Origin: Stromatinia cepivora | Lineage: Eukaryota; Ascomycota; Leotiomycetes; Helotiales; Sclerotiniaceae | DNA length: 64,000 nucleotides | Assembly: GCA_014898415.1 (NCBI GenBank) | Contig: RCTD01000002.1 | Span: 310,001 to 374,000, forward strand | Reading direction: 5' to 3' | Shown here: positions 22,830 through 36,059 of the stretch, one piece after another | How the letters are laid out: every line of letters begins with the position of its first letter | How positions within the stretch are numbered: the first letter of the stretch is position 1 | The notes under the pieces: model-generated | The model's input: the letters and a program-made list of their open reading frames with translations, nothing else | The model's database searches: none | Told to the model about the DNA's origin: nothing | Made by a program: the position numbers and the translations under genes

Positions 22830-25800
22830 GAATAGAATTAAGGTTATTCCCAAATATGATCTATATATTATTATAATTATATAATCTTAATTCTAATCCT
22901 ATAATGGTTTCATTTCCAATACTTTTCTATTAAGGATATTCTATTCGATCTTTCTAAACTATTAATCCTAATATTTTTTTGAATCTTTTGAAAACAATCT
23001 TTATATAAAGTTTCATCATTTTATTAATAATTATATTATATATATTAATATAATTAATAACGATTTTCTCCTTTTTTATTAAATCCCTAATAAAATAATA
23101 ACTAATATCTATATATTTGAATCATTCATATAAATATAAATTCTTGATTAAAACTAAAGCACCTTGATTATCATCAAACATCTAAACTATATCTCCGTTC
23201 TTTTCAATATAATTTAATCTAAATAAATCTTTAAACATTTATACAACCCATCTTCCTTATTTAATAAATATTACTATTATAATATATTCTGATTCTGCAT
23301 TAAAGATAACCATAAACATTTGTTTTTTGTTAACCCATAATATAAAACCTTTATAAAATATCACAACTCCTTTTAAAATACTTTTCCGCTTATATTTATT
23401 ACTAACCTAATCTATATCTATATATATCTTTATTATATTATCAAATATATTATATTCTTTGTAAATATCAGATTATACTCCCTTTAATCCGAATTATAAC
23501 TTCTATTTGATTATTGATCGTAGATATCGCATCAGATTCTTCAAAGCTATAATATGATGTTTTGCTGGTTTTCCACGAGGTCTTCGATCTGACTCTACAT
23601 TCTTTATTCCTTGTAGACCTAATTTACAATTTCTCAATTTAAGATCCAAATCTCCTTCTTAATAAGATTTATCTATAATTACTCTACTTAATCGAAATAT
23701 ATAATCTAATTTTGAAGAATATACTTTGATATATTTGTTTATAACTTTTAAATATCCTAAGAATATATCAATTCTTGAAATATCCTGCAATTTATTATAT
23801 CTTTGTCTTTTCAGAATAATTTTGGGATTGATATAAATGTAATATTTGCTCTTTTAGATTTTGTATATCTTTATATTTAGTATTATATTTGTAAAAGTTT
23901 TTATAAAAGATCGATCTATTCTGTTTATATTAAAACCAATATTAATACGATTCTTAATATAAATATCATATTTTATAATTTTATTTCAAAACTCTAATAA
24001 TAATCCAGTTTCTTTTAGTATTATTTTTATATTTGTTTTTGCAATTTTTATATTCTGTTTTGTAGATTCATTTTGATATAAAAAAGCAATTGTTATAATT
24101 TCGGATTATATATTTAATGATCATTTACAAATAGCTTATAGGAACTCTAATATATTATCAATCTTAATTATAATGATCTTTTCTTCAATAACCAATTCCA
24201 TCTTCTTTTTCCAAATTTTCAATATTTGAATTATATTATTTTTTTGTTTAAATGATATAATCCAATTTACTCTTATACAATTATCGATAATCAATATAAA
24301 ATAATAATTCCTTCAAATCGATTTTGGAAATAATCTTATAATATCGAAATATATAAATTCAAATCTTTTTAATTTATACAAACTCAATTACTTCAAAATA
24401 CAATTAATCATTTTAATAAATATATATACTTTATAAATATCTAATCCAATTGGGATCTTTATTGATTTGATTATATTAAATACCTTATATAAATTCTTAA
24501 TCTTATCTGGACTTAAATGATTAAATCTTCAATATTATAATAAATATCTCTTTTTCTTTTTGAATATTAATTCATTATCAATACCTTTAATATTATCGAT
24601 TATCTTTAAAGAAAAGCCTTTTTTCTAATCATTTTGATATATATTTGAATAAAGAATTATATTCTTGTATCCTTTGATTATATATAAAACCATATATATT
24701 CTGTTTTACATTTTAATACAAATGATTTTTTTATTATCCTTTTTGAAATATATATAATAAAAATTGAATTTCTTTTGCAATTTTGTTTCGCAAATCCTTT
24801 TTTTTAATAACAAATTTATTCTTAACCCTAATATATATAATATATTTAAAAATAATATCTTGAAATCATCTTTATATATTATATTTATTAAATCCTAATA
24901 ACAATAAGATATCATTTCCCTATCAATCTTTATTCTTCATTTAATAATAAGATTTATTAATTTAAATAATAAAGATTAATCAAATATATATAAAGAAACA
25001 TTTATATTAGTATATTATTTATTAAAAAAAACTTTATTAATAGTTTTTTTTGTTAAATTGCAATCTTCCTTTATTATATTCTCAATATCAAAATTTGATT
25101 CAAAAATATTATTAATAAAATATACTTGATCTTTCTTATTAAAATAAATCTTCTTTGGATTCAATAATCCTTTTCTTTCTTAATAACGAAAATAACTATA
25201 AAGAAATTTATTGATTTATATTAAATATAAACAAATTTATATATAATGATTTTCCTTTTAATACAAATCACAAATATTATTTGAAATCTCGAAATCTAAT
25301 TTTTAATATCAAAAAATATACCTAAATCCTTTCGCAATTTGTACTTGCTTTGATCTATCTTTAAAATAAAGTTTCTTAATCTATAAATACTTGATTTTAT
25401 TATTGATATTAAGATTGATTTGAATATTCAATATATCTATTATTCCTTAATAATCAATTAAAAAATTATATATTAAAATCAAAAATAAAACAATATCTTG
25501 ATATATTAATTGATAACTTTTATTTATAATCTCTAATTTCCTTTTATATTTTTTTAATTTATTTTAAACTTTGATAATGATTATATCAAAATAAGTATCA
25601 AATTAAAATTTGAAGTTCTAGATCATCGTTATATATATATTAATTGTAATTATATTGATTTTAATATATTTCGATTTAAAGTATTTCTAAAATATATATA
25701 TTATTAAATATTCATCAATAAAAACTTTATTATTATTATTAAATATTATATAAATATATAATAATATATTCGCTTTATTCTTTAAATATTCCAATTTCAA

Positions 25801-25845
25801 TTCAATATTATAATATATATAATCATTGATTTTATAAGTAAATAT

Positions 25846-26136
25846 TGTGAGAAAGTTGGGATATCAAGGCCTAACACATAGCTAGTTCGTAATCATATAA
25901 TCATATGACTCTTCGTAGTTAGATATAAAAAAGGACTCTGCTCCCCTCTCCTTGAAAGAAATCAATCGTTTTCCATTAATCTTTTTGTACCCCATTTGTG
26001 TATAACCCAAACCATTATCTAAACCTACTAGTTTTACTACTTGAAACCTCTACAATGTAATCTGATCAATTCCAATTCCCATTTCCCCTTACAGCGTACT
26101 ATCGGGACACACGTATCTCGATCTACCTCTTTCACA
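25846..26136. mobile_element. Solo LTR of an unrelated family, little mutated
   Basis: 291 bp, begins TGTGAGAAAG and ends CTTTCACA (inverted ends), flanked by ATAT on both sides (4 bp, inside the longer AATATT on each side, so the exact duplication length is ambiguous). It contains a TATA-like tataaaaaagg and clear GC content in the middle of the AT-rich E1 remnant, so it probably arrived after E1 was mutated. No partner copy in the window. Confidence 0.7.
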
Positions 26137-26237
26137 ATATTATATTGAATTCTATAATTTATATAGATTCGTTTAATGTTTAATTAATTATATAAAACTA
26201 TCCTTTCTCTTTTAATTATATCTTTATTTATCTGAAT

Positions 26238-26403
26238 TGTTCGAAATGAGGCCATCATAGGATTAGAATTGAGGTTACGTGATCATAATGATGCACAGAT
26301 CATATTTGGGAATAATTTTAATTCTATTTTTATTAGAATAATAGATTCTTAGTTCAATTTATATAATTAATAATAATATTATTTTCTGTATTAAAAGTTA
26401 ATA
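26238..26403 (+). repeat. 5' LTR of copia E2
   Basis: 166 bp, TGTTCGAAATGAGG to AAAGTTAATA. It is followed by TTATGAGATTCGG, the probable methionine-tRNA-type primer site. Confidence 0.9.
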
Positions 26404-26856
26404 GATTATGAGATTCGGTTATATAATAGTGATTAGAAAGTAAAGCAAATCGAAAAAGGATTAGTATAATTAGTAAGGATGAAATAGAATGGAAATCAGA
26501 ATTTTTATATAGTATTATTGAAGTAGAATTGAAATATGATAATATAATTTATAATTTATAATATTATAGATTAGAGTGGAGAGTAGTTTGTATAGTATTG
26601 ATATAAAATTATAGCAAAAACGAAAAGCAAGTTTGTATAATTATAAGAAAATATATTATAATATGATTTTACGAATTTTTTTATTGTTTTGTTTTTATAT
26701 TTCTTTATTATTCTGAATCTATTTGTTATATATTTTTTAAGATTTTTTAAAAATCTAAAGATTATCTTCGATATCTATCAAATAGTAAAAACCTTTTATA
26801 ATATTGGAATCAAATAATCCTTCGAAGTTCGATTAAAACAATTATAAGCGATGGTT

Positions 26857-26893
26857 TGGGTGGATGGGGGTGCGGTTGGGGGGGGGGATGGTT
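26857..26893 (+). other. G-rich tract in the E2 leader
   Basis: Reads gggtggatgggggtgcgg, then ttggggggggggatgg. Four or more G-runs of three or longer in 37 bases make it a potential G-quadruplex. The surrounding sequence is nearly pure AT. A G-run has no CpA/TpG context, so it would survive RIP by default. Confidence 0.5.
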
Positions 26894-26993
26894 TTATATA
26901 ATTAATCAAATATTAGATGAATATATATAGATTATAAGATCCAATATAGTATCTGCTTATAAAAGCAATGATCGTATATATTATAATATCGAA

Positions 26994-29900
26994 TTGAAAT
27001 CGGAATATTTAAAGAACAAAGCAAATATATTATTGTATATTTATATAATATTTAATGATAATAATAAAGCTTTTATCGATGAATATTTAATAATATATAT
27101 ATTTTGGAGATACCTTAAATCGAAATATATTAGAATCAATATAATCATAATCAATATATATATAACAATGATCCAGAACTTCAAATTTCAATTTGATATT
27201 TATTTTGATATAATTATTATCGAAATTTGGGATAAATTGAAAAAGTATAAAAGGAAATTAGAAATTGCAAACGAAAATTGTTGATTAGTATATCAAGATA
27301 TTATTTTGTTCTTAATTTTAATATATAATCTTTTAATTGATTATTAAAGAATAATAAATATATTGGATATCTAAATCAATTTTAGTATCAATGATAAAAT
27401 CAAATATTTGTAAATTAAGAAACTTTGTTTTAAGAATAAATCAAAACAAATATAAATTGTAAAAGGATTTAAATATACTTTTCGATATTAAAAATCAGAT
27501 TTCGAGATTCTAAATAATATTTATGATTTATATCAAAAGAAAGATTATTATATATGAGATTATTTATATTTAATATAAATTAATAAATTTCTTTATAGTT
27601 ATCTTTATTATCAAAAAAGAAAAAGATTATTGAATCCGAAAAAGATTTATTTCAATAAAAAAGATCAAGTATATTTTGTTAACAATATTTCTAAATCAAA
27701 TTTCGATATTAAGGATATAATAAAAGAAAATTGTAATTTAATAAAAGAAATTATTAATAAAGCTTTTTTTAGTAAATAATATATCAATACAAATATTTCT
27801 TTATATATATCTGATGAATCTTTATTATTCAAATCAATAAATTTTATTGTTAAATAAAGAATAAAGATTGATAGGGAAATGATAAATTATTGTTATTGGG
27901 GTTTAATGAATATAATATATAAAAATGGTTCTAAAATACTATTTTCAAATATATTATATATATTAAGATTAAAAGTAAATTTGTTATTAGGAAAAAGGAT
28001 TTACGAAATAAAATTACAAAGGGAATTAAATTTTATCATATATATTTGAAAAAGAATAATAAGAAAATTATTTATATTAAAATGTAAAACGGAATATATA
28101 TAATTTCATATATAATCAAAGAATATAAGGATATAGTTTTTTATTCGAATATATATTAAAATGATTAGGAAAAAGGTTTTTCTTTAGAGATAATTAATAG
28201 TATCAAAGATATTGATAATGAATTAATATTCAAGGAAAAAGAAAGATATTTATTAGAATATCAAAGATTCAATTATTTAGATTCAGATAAGATTAAGAAT
28301 CTATATAAGATATTTAATATAATTAAATCAATAAAGATCTCAATTAAATTAAATATCTGTAAAATATATATATTTATTAAAATGATCAATTATATTCCGA
28401 AATAATTGAATTTATATAAATCAAAAAGATTCGAATTTATATATTTCGATATTATAAAATCATTCTTAAAATCGATTCAAAGGAATTGTTATTTTATATT
28501 GATCATTGATAATTATATAAAAGTAAATTAGATTATATTATTTAAATAAAAAGATGATATAATTCAAATATTGAAAACTTGGAAAAAGGAGATGGAATTG
28601 ATTATTGGAGAAAAGATTATTATAATTAGAATTGATAATATATTGGAATTTCTATAAGTTATTTGTGAATAATTATTAAATATATAATCCAAAATTATAA
28701 TAATTGTTTTCTTATATTAAAATAAATCTGTAAAATAAAATATAAGAATTGTAGAGATAGATATAAAAATAATATTAAAAGAAATTGGATTATTATTAAA
28801 GTTTTGAAATGAAATTATAAAGTATAATATTTATATCAAAAATTGTATTAATATTAATTCTAATATAAATGGAATAGATTGATTTTTTATAAAAGCTTTT
28901 ATAAATATAATACTAAATATTGTTAACTTTTGGTGCAGGAAGTAGTAGTATTGTTGACTATGTAGGTTGAACTAAGGATCTATAATTCTAGTAGGAGTAG
29001 AATTGAGATTATCCCCAAATATGGTCTGTGCATCATTGTGATCACGTGACCTCAATTCTAATCCTATGATGGCCTCATTTCCAACAAATATAAAGATATA
29101 TAAAATTTGGGGGAGCAAATATTATATTTATATCAATCTCAAGATTATTCCGAAAAAGCAAAGATATAACAAATTATAGGATACTTTGAGAATTGATATA
29201 TTCTTAAGATATTCAAAAATTATAAATAAATATATCAAAATGTATTCTTTAAAATTAGATTATATATTTCAATTAAATAAAATAATTATAAATGAATTTT
29301 ATTAAAAAAGAGATTTGAATTTTAAATTAAGAAATTATGAATCAAGTTTATAAAGAACAAAGAATATAAAATTAGATTGAAAATCTTGTAATAGATTAAT
29401 AGCAAATAAAGTATCTTTTTCATTTTTAGTATTTTCTTTATCCTCAATATTAAATATAATATCTGTATTATTTTCGTTTCAAATATTTTCTTCGATAGAT
29501 ATTATATCGAATTTAATGATTGTATTAAATACCTCAATTGTCGAGTTGAAACCAGGTAAATTAGATATATTAATATTAATATATAATAAAAATAAAAATA
29601 ATAATATTTAGAAGATAAATCAAAAATCTTTTTTTAAAAATACTTTAGATATTGAATCCATTATTTTAAAGGTTTTAATTCAAGAATCAATTTTTGTAGA
29701 TTCTGAATCTATATTGAAAACAAAATTTAAGATTATTTTAAATTTTGTTAATAAATTCATTTTAGTAGAATCAGAAAGCGAAGTAAATTTATAATTATCT
29801 AAAATCAAATAAAAGGATATAATGAATTTTGAAAACGAATCTTTAAGATATTTAATATAAAAACAGAAAGAAGATATAGAATAAAATTCTAAAGAAGAAT

Positions 29901-31730
29901 AGGAAAGTAAGATTATAAGGGTATTGATTATAATATTTATATAAATTAAAATTCAAAAAAATATAGAATATATTATAATTATAATTCTAATTATTTACAA
30001 AAAAGATTTTTATATCAAAAATAAAATTGTTTTAGATTTTATAATTTCATTGATAGATATAGATAATATAGAAGATATAATATATCCAATCAAAGAAATT
30101 CTAAGAATTAAAATATTAAGAATTTATAAGGAAACAATATTAGATTAAAAATATTTTGAAAAATAAAAGAAAGTTATTCAAAAGGAAATTATATCTTTGA
30201 TTCAAAATAATATTTAAGAAAAATATATACTTTTTAAAAAAAGTAATTTGATTTCAATGAAATGAATATTTATAATTAAGATAAAGGATAACAAAATAGA
30301 ACGATTTAAAACAAAATTAATGATTCAAAAGTTTAATTAAATATTAAAAAAAAATTACAACGAAATATTTATATTAACAATGAAGCTAAATATATTCAGA
30401 TTATTCCTAATTATTATCGCAAAGGAAAATTTGGAATATTTATATTTCGATATCAAAAACATTTTTATTGAATTGTATTTGAAAAAAGAAATCTATTTCG
30501 AATTATTTCAAAATATCAAAATCGAAAAGGGATATATATTATGAATTTTACGAAATCTATATAATTTGAAACAAATTGAAAAAGATTAAAGTTTATTATT
30601 GAAAAAAAAGTTTTTAGATATAGACTTTATATAAAGTTTAGCAGATTTATATTTGTATATATCCAAAAACTATGATATAATATTATTGGTATATATTGAT
30701 AATATTATTATTGTATTGTATATATTATTGTAAATTATTTAATTTGATGAAAAGCTATCAGTTTGTTTTAATATTAAGAATTTAGAGAAGATTAATAAGA
30801 TCCTAAATATTAGGATTATTTGTTAGAGAAAAATGTATATATTAATTATAAATCAAAAAAAAAAATCTTGATATTATATTAATCAAATATAGTATTATAT
30901 ATAAACAATATCAAATCAAGAAACTATTAATAATAAATTATATCTATCTTCAGTTAATAATCGATAATAATGAATTAGTAGATATAAACGAATATCAATA
31001 ACGAATAGAAAATATGATTTATTTAATAATATATATTCGATCAAATATAATATTTTTAATCGAAAGATTTTCACAATTTATAACAAAACTAATAAAATAT
31101 TATATCACAGCTTTAAAGAACCCAACGTAATATCTATAATCAATAATCAAACAAAAGCTATAATTCGAATCAAAAGAAATATAATCTAATATCTACAAAG
31201 AATATAATATATTTGACAATATAATAAAGATATATACAAATATAGATTAAACTAATAATAAATATAATCGGAAAAGTATTTCAAAGGGAATTATAATATT
31301 TTATAGAAGTTTTATATTATAGACTAATAAAAAACAAATATTTGTAATTACTTCTAATATAGAATTAGAATATATTATAATAATAATGTTTATCAAATAA
31401 AGGAAATGGATTATACAAATATTCAAAAACCTATTTAGATCAAATTATATTGAAAAGAATAAAGATATGATTTAAATATTTGGTAATAATTAGGGTGTTT
31501 TAACTTTAATCAAAAATCTATATTTATATAAACAATCCAAATATATAGATATTAATTATTATTTTATTAGAGATTTAACAAAAAAGAAAAAAATCGTTAT
31601 TAGTTATATCAATATATATAATATAATTATTGATAGAATAATAAAACTTTATACAAAGATTGCTTTCAAAAGGTTTAAGAAAATATTAAAATTAATAATC
31701 TAAAAGAATTGAATAGGATATCCTTAATAA
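26994..31730 (+). pseudogene. Copia E2 gag-pol remnant
   Basis: Gag-like start 26994-27284 (96 codons open). Integrase core ~28495-28860: LIIDNYIKVN, then LKTWKKEMELIIGEKIIII, IRIDNILEFL and the WNEAVKYS-like end decayed to F-NEIIKYNIYIKNCIN. RT ~30440-30720: DIKNIFIELYLKKEIYFE, YNLKQIEKD and the catalytic box YIDNIIIV (~30690, YVDD expected). RNase H towards 31200-31450. Very many TAA/TAG stops, and the solo LTR at 28921 cuts the integrase. Confidence 0.78.
28921..29086 (-). mobile_element. Solo LTR of family E inside E2, young
   Basis: 166 bp, plus strand reads TGTTAACTTTTGGTGCAGG to CATTTCCAACA, flanked by perfect AATAT duplications (28916-28920 and 29087-29091). It keeps intact CpA and CpG sites (gatcacgtgacctcaattc) that are changed in the LTRs around it, so it inserted after the main mutation of E2. 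Confidence 0.9.
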
Positions 31731-31735
31731 AGAAG

Positions 31736-31901
31736 TATTGGAAATAAGATCATTATAAGATTAGAATTAAAATTATATGATTATAATAATAGACAAATCA
31801 TATTTAGGAATAACCTCAATTCTATTCCTATTAGAATAATAGATCCTTAATTCAACCTATATAATTAACAATACTACTACTTCCTACATCAAAAGTTAAC
31901 A
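31736..31901 (+). repeat. 3' LTR of copia E2
   Basis: 166 bp, TATTGGAAATAAG to AAAGTTAACA, collinear with the 5' LTR. Confidence 0.9.
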
Positions 31902-32337
31902 TGAATCATTATTTATAATTGTTTTAATCAAACTTCGAAGGATTATTTGATTCCGATATTATAAAGATTTCTTATTGTTTGATAAATATCAAAAATAATC
32001 TTAAAAAATATACAGCAAGTAAATTCAAAATAATAAAGAAATATAAAAATAAAACAATAAGAAAATTCGTAAAATTGTATTATAATATATTTTCTTATAA
32101 TTATACGAACTTGTTTTTCATTTCTACTATAATTCTATATCGATATTATACAGATTGCTCTTCACTTTAATCTATAATGTTGTGAATTATAAACTATATT
32201 ATTATATTTCAACTCTATTTTGATAATATTATATAAAAATTCTGATTTCCATTCCGTTTCATTTTTATTAGTTATACTAATCCTTTCTCGATTTGCTTTT
32301 CTTTTTAATTATTATTGTGTAATCGGATCTTATAATC

Positions 32338-32503
32338 TATTAATTTTTGATACAGGAAATAGTAATATTGTTGATTATATAGATTGAACTAAAAATCTAT
32401 TATTCTAATAGGAATAGAATTGAGGTTATTCCCAAATATGGTCTGTGCACCATTGTGATCACATGACCTCAATTCTAATCCTATAATGGCCTCATTTCTA
32501 ACA
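32338..32503 (-). repeat. 5' LTR of copia E1
   Basis: 166 bp; the plus strand reads TATTAATTTTTGATACAGG to TTTCTAACA. To its left (31907-32337) lies the E 5' internal leader in reverse, matching 26404-26840. Confidence 0.88.
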
Positions 32504-34143
32504 TATAATACTATTTTTTTTTATATGAAAACTCATTTCGAATATTTTAAATGAATAGTATAAAAGAATCCGAAAACAATTACAATTATAAATTATTAAT
32601 TTTATTCATTAATTCGATCAAATGTATAAATTCAATAACATCCATTGCTTCTTTTATTCGATCAAAAAAAATATATCCGTTGATTATATTTTTTAAATAC
32701 ATTAAAGTCTTTAATTCCTTTTCTATTTTTTCTTTATTTTATTTTGAATTTATATCATTATCATCCAAAATAATTAATATAGAACAATTAACTGAATCAA
32801 TTGAATTATATATTTTACTATATAGATCTAAATAGCAAATACAAACTCAATAATATAGAAATCCATATCTTATATATTTAATCTCTTTATAAAAGCGAAT
32901 TCGCTTTTGTAAAATAAATTCGGGAATTCTCAATCGTCGAAATCGAAAGGATACCTTTAATAATAATGTTAAAATGAAATCGAAATCGAATATATCTAAA
33001 GTATAATTGATATTAAATACATCTATTAAATTAAAACGATTTTGAGAATAAAAATTAAGGCATTATAATATATAGGAAATAAAGTTAATAACTCCATTAA
33101 GAATAAAATCATTAATCGAACAAACAATTAATTATTATATAATTTGTACAAATTCAGAATAGAAATAGAATAAACTGAATTGCTAAATAAATCGATTGTA
33201 TAAAGTTGAATTAAGTTTATTACAAAAGGTAGATATCTTATTCGAACCGCATCAATTTTGATCATAAACTTTATATAAAATCCTTTCGAATTTTGTAATA
33301 TAAATATGTAACGAATCAATACTTTGTTTTAAAATATAAAGACGATCTTCAATTTCTTGAATTTTATTAGGGTTATTATAAACTTTAAAGAATTGATCAA
33401 AAATTGTATTATAATCAAAGGAAATAATTTAATCAACAAATAAAAGTTATGATAATATTATAATTTGAATTTGAGATTCAAAATTAAAATAAATATAATA
33501 AAATTGAATAATGGAATTGTTGATTATAATATTATTTATTTGAAGTTTAGTTTTGATTAAAAAAAGTTAGATATTAAACTTTTGTATATTTCCATTGAAT
33601 TTTTCTGGATCGGAAAGGTAAGGTTTTAGAATGAAATTTGATTGAATTAGGAATAAAAAGTATAGAAAAATAATCTCTTTATATTATTATATCATTTCGG
33701 TTTGTAATTCATTGATTACAAAGTTGATTGATTTCATTGCTAAAAAATAAAATAAAATTAAAGGGAATATCATTTAAATATAAATACTTTTAAAAAACTA
33801 CAAAAGATTCTTTCAAAAAGGATTTTAACAAAGGGAAAACAACTTTACAAATTATATTATAAATATATATATATAAATAAAAGTATAAACATATATCTAA
33901 AACTTACAGAATATATATAAACTTCAATATATACATATATTATTCAATTTTTTATCTCGAGGAGTTTTTAATAATATAATACAACAGTTAAATAACTTGA
34001 ATATCCTTTAGAATTAAAAGTTTAAAATCGAAAGATAGAATTATATAACTATATATATACAGGCCGAAAACTCATTAACCTATTCGAGGAATGCTGTATT
34101 CCGATTAGAGCTCGAATCGATCACATTGTACGTATACGTAACA
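32504..34143 (-). mobile_element. Gag-only LTR element G2 (minus strand), 3' LTR lost
   Basis: 5' LTR at 33975-34143. The internal region reads leftwards and matches element G1 (48746-50285) along its length, including the gag region. The 3' LTR is represented by only a few bases (tataata at 32504-32510) because E1 inserted there. The frames at 32551-32835 (plus) and 33128-33319 (minus) lie in this element; the gag sense is minus. Confidence 0.75.
33975..34143 (-). repeat. LTR of gag-only element G2
   Basis: 169 bp; contains the family-G marks gaatgctgtattcc, tatatatacaggccg and the terminal tacgtatacgta. Heavily RIP-mutated at the internal side. Confidence 0.82.
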
Positions 34144-34525
34144 AAAAAGTTCAATAGAAATATATAAAAATTTAATATCTAGTTTTCTTTAATCAAAACT
34201 AAACTTCAAATAAATAATACTGCAATCAGCAATTCCATTACTCAATTTTATTATATTTACTTTAACCTTGAATTTCAAATTCAAATTATAATATTATCAT
34301 AATTTTCGTTTATCGATCAAACTATTTTTCTTGATTATAATATAATCTTTAATCAACTTTCTAAAGTTTACAATAACTCTAATAAAATTCAAAAAGCTAA
34401 AGATCGTTTTTATATTTTAAAACAAAATATTAATTTGTTATACATCTATATTACAAAATTCGAAAGAATTTTATATAAAATTTATAATCAAAATTGATTC
34501 GATTCGAATAAGATATCGATCTTCT

Positions 34526-34717
34526 TGTTACGAACCTCAACTACGAAACTAGGGCTAGCCGGAAGCGGGCCGAATTGTACACTAGTTTGAAGAGTTTTCA
34601 CCTATATAAAGGAGAATTCTTTAATACTATTAGAAAGAAAATAATGAAAAGTTTTGATTTTAAATCCGAATCTATTGTTATTCGAATATTAATCGATTTT
34701 TTATTATAATTCTTATA
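34526..34717 (+). repeat. First LTR of the family-H array
   Basis: 192 bp, TGTTACGAACCTCAAC to AATTCTTATA. It contains the open frame LNYETRASRKRAELY in common with the other copies. Confidence 0.88.
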
Positions 34718-34779
34718 ATTCTTTTCATTCATCCTTAAAAGCAATTCGTCGATTAATTTTGGAAATAATCTCATTTTTT

Positions 34780-35090
34780 TTGATTCATTCGAATCTTCGA
34801 AAAACCTTTGAAATTTATTTTTAAAATATATACAAATTGGACCTAAAAATAAACCTTCGAAAACCTTTCGGAATATTATCGAAAAATCTTCGAAAATCCT
34901 TCGAAAACCCTTCGAAATTTATCCTCAAAATATATACGAATTTGGTCTCGAAACGAATCTTTGAAAATCCTTCAAAATATTATTGAAAATCTTCGAAAAC
35001 TTTTCGAAATTTATTTTCAAAATATATATGAATTTGATTTCAAAACGAATTTTCGAAAACCCTTTAAAATATTGTTGAAAATCTATCAAA
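34780..35090. repeat. Minisatellite of ~70-80-bp TTCGAAAACC/ATATATAC units, first copy
   Basis: Repeated units of the type cttcgaaaaccctt followed by cgaaatttatcctcaaaata and tatacgaattt. The same block recurs at 37220-37510 in interior 2. Confidence 0.7.
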
Positions 35091-35329
35091 AATATTATAA
35101 AAAACCTTCGAAATAAGAAAATAAAAAAACAAGAAAAAGAATTGAAAGAATTTATTCGAAAGATATAAATATAATATACAAATCGAACTCTACTCTATTT
35201 TACAAAATTCGAAAGCAAATCTTTAAACTATACAAATCATTCAAACAAAAAAATAAAAAAACAAAAGTATATAAAAAATCTTCAAAATTTTATTGGAAAA
35301 ATGAAGAATTTGAATATAAAAGTTGTTGG

Positions 35330-35400
35330 AAATTGAAGATATTAAAATTAAAGATATTGAAATTGAAGATATTGAAATTGAAGATATTGAAATTGAAATG
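35330..35400. repeat. 15-bp coding minisatellite gatattgaaattgaa, first copy
   Basis: Head-to-tail gatattgaaattgaa units, a multiple of three, so any frame through them gives a five-residue repeat (IEDIE). Recurs at 37755-37830. Confidence 0.8.
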
Positions 35401-35404
35401 ATAA

Positions 35405-35645
35405 TAATAAAGTTTTTGATATTATTTTTAAGAAATATAATAAATAGATTTATATATAATAATAATGATAATGAAGTCTTTAATATTATCTTTGAGGAAT
35501 ATAATAAATAGATTTATATATAATAATAATAATAATAAAACCTTTAATATTATCTTTAAGGAATATAATAAATAGATTTATATATAATAATAATGAAATC
35601 TTTGATATTATTCTTGAGGAATAAAATAAATGAATTTATATATAA
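35405..35645. repeat. ~75-bp minisatellite, first copy
   Basis: Four or so units around gaatataataaatagattta and tatataataataataatga. Recurs at 37855-38070. Confidence 0.7.
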
Positions 35646-36059
35646 TATTAATTGTATTTCTGTTTTCAAAAACAAAATCCTAATAGAATACTTGAAGTTT
35701 TTTCTTTTTAATAGAATATTAGGTCTTTTCCAAAAGAAAGGGTGAAATTAATTCTTATATAATTTTAAAGGATTATTAATGAAAACTGATTACAAATAAT
35801 CAGATCTATATCAGAAAGTTAATATATTAATTGAAGACGAAATAGTATTTACTGGAATTATTATTTTTTTGATACAAATTTAATAATATTAAAGGATATA
35901 ATATATTTATATTTTAGATTTCAAAAAAATAAATAAATTGAAAATCTCTTCCTTTTATTATTTATTAAATTTATAGGATCATTGAAATCGATGAAAATGT
36001 TGATTCAAAAAAGAAAATATCAATATCCCTTATTTATTATATTAAAAAATATATTAATA

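Larger units (their letters stand above)
26238..31901 (+). mobile_element. Ty1/copia element E2, full-length structure
   Basis: 5664 bp with two 166-bp LTRs and a perfect duplication TGAAT (26233-26237 and 31902-31906). It was inserted into E1 in the opposite orientation, so the two elements form a large imperfect inverted repeat. Internal gag-pol is heavily decayed. A reverse-oriented solo LTR of the same family sits inside it at 28921-29086. Confidence 0.9.
22830..32503 (-). mobile_element. Copia element E1 (minus strand), internally deleted, interrupted three times
   Basis: Its 5' LTR is 32338-32503 and its 5' internal part 31907-32337. It resumes left of E2 (26237 down to 22922) and ends in an LTR whose terminal 92 bases are 22830-22921, where element A is inserted. 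Internal sequence aligns in reverse with E2: for example 24220-24370 matches 28420-28580 and 25570-25850 matches 27000-27180. Relative to E2 about 1.7 kb of the RT region (E2 ~29440-31170) is missing. Interrupted by A, by a solo LTR (25846-26136) and by E2. No usable frames remain. Confidence 0.8.

Noticed and set aside
27000..31730. tRNA or rRNA genes in the AT-rich block
   Set aside because: No cloverleaf with A and B boxes and no rRNA-like conserved segments were seen; only the short tRNA-complementary primer sites.
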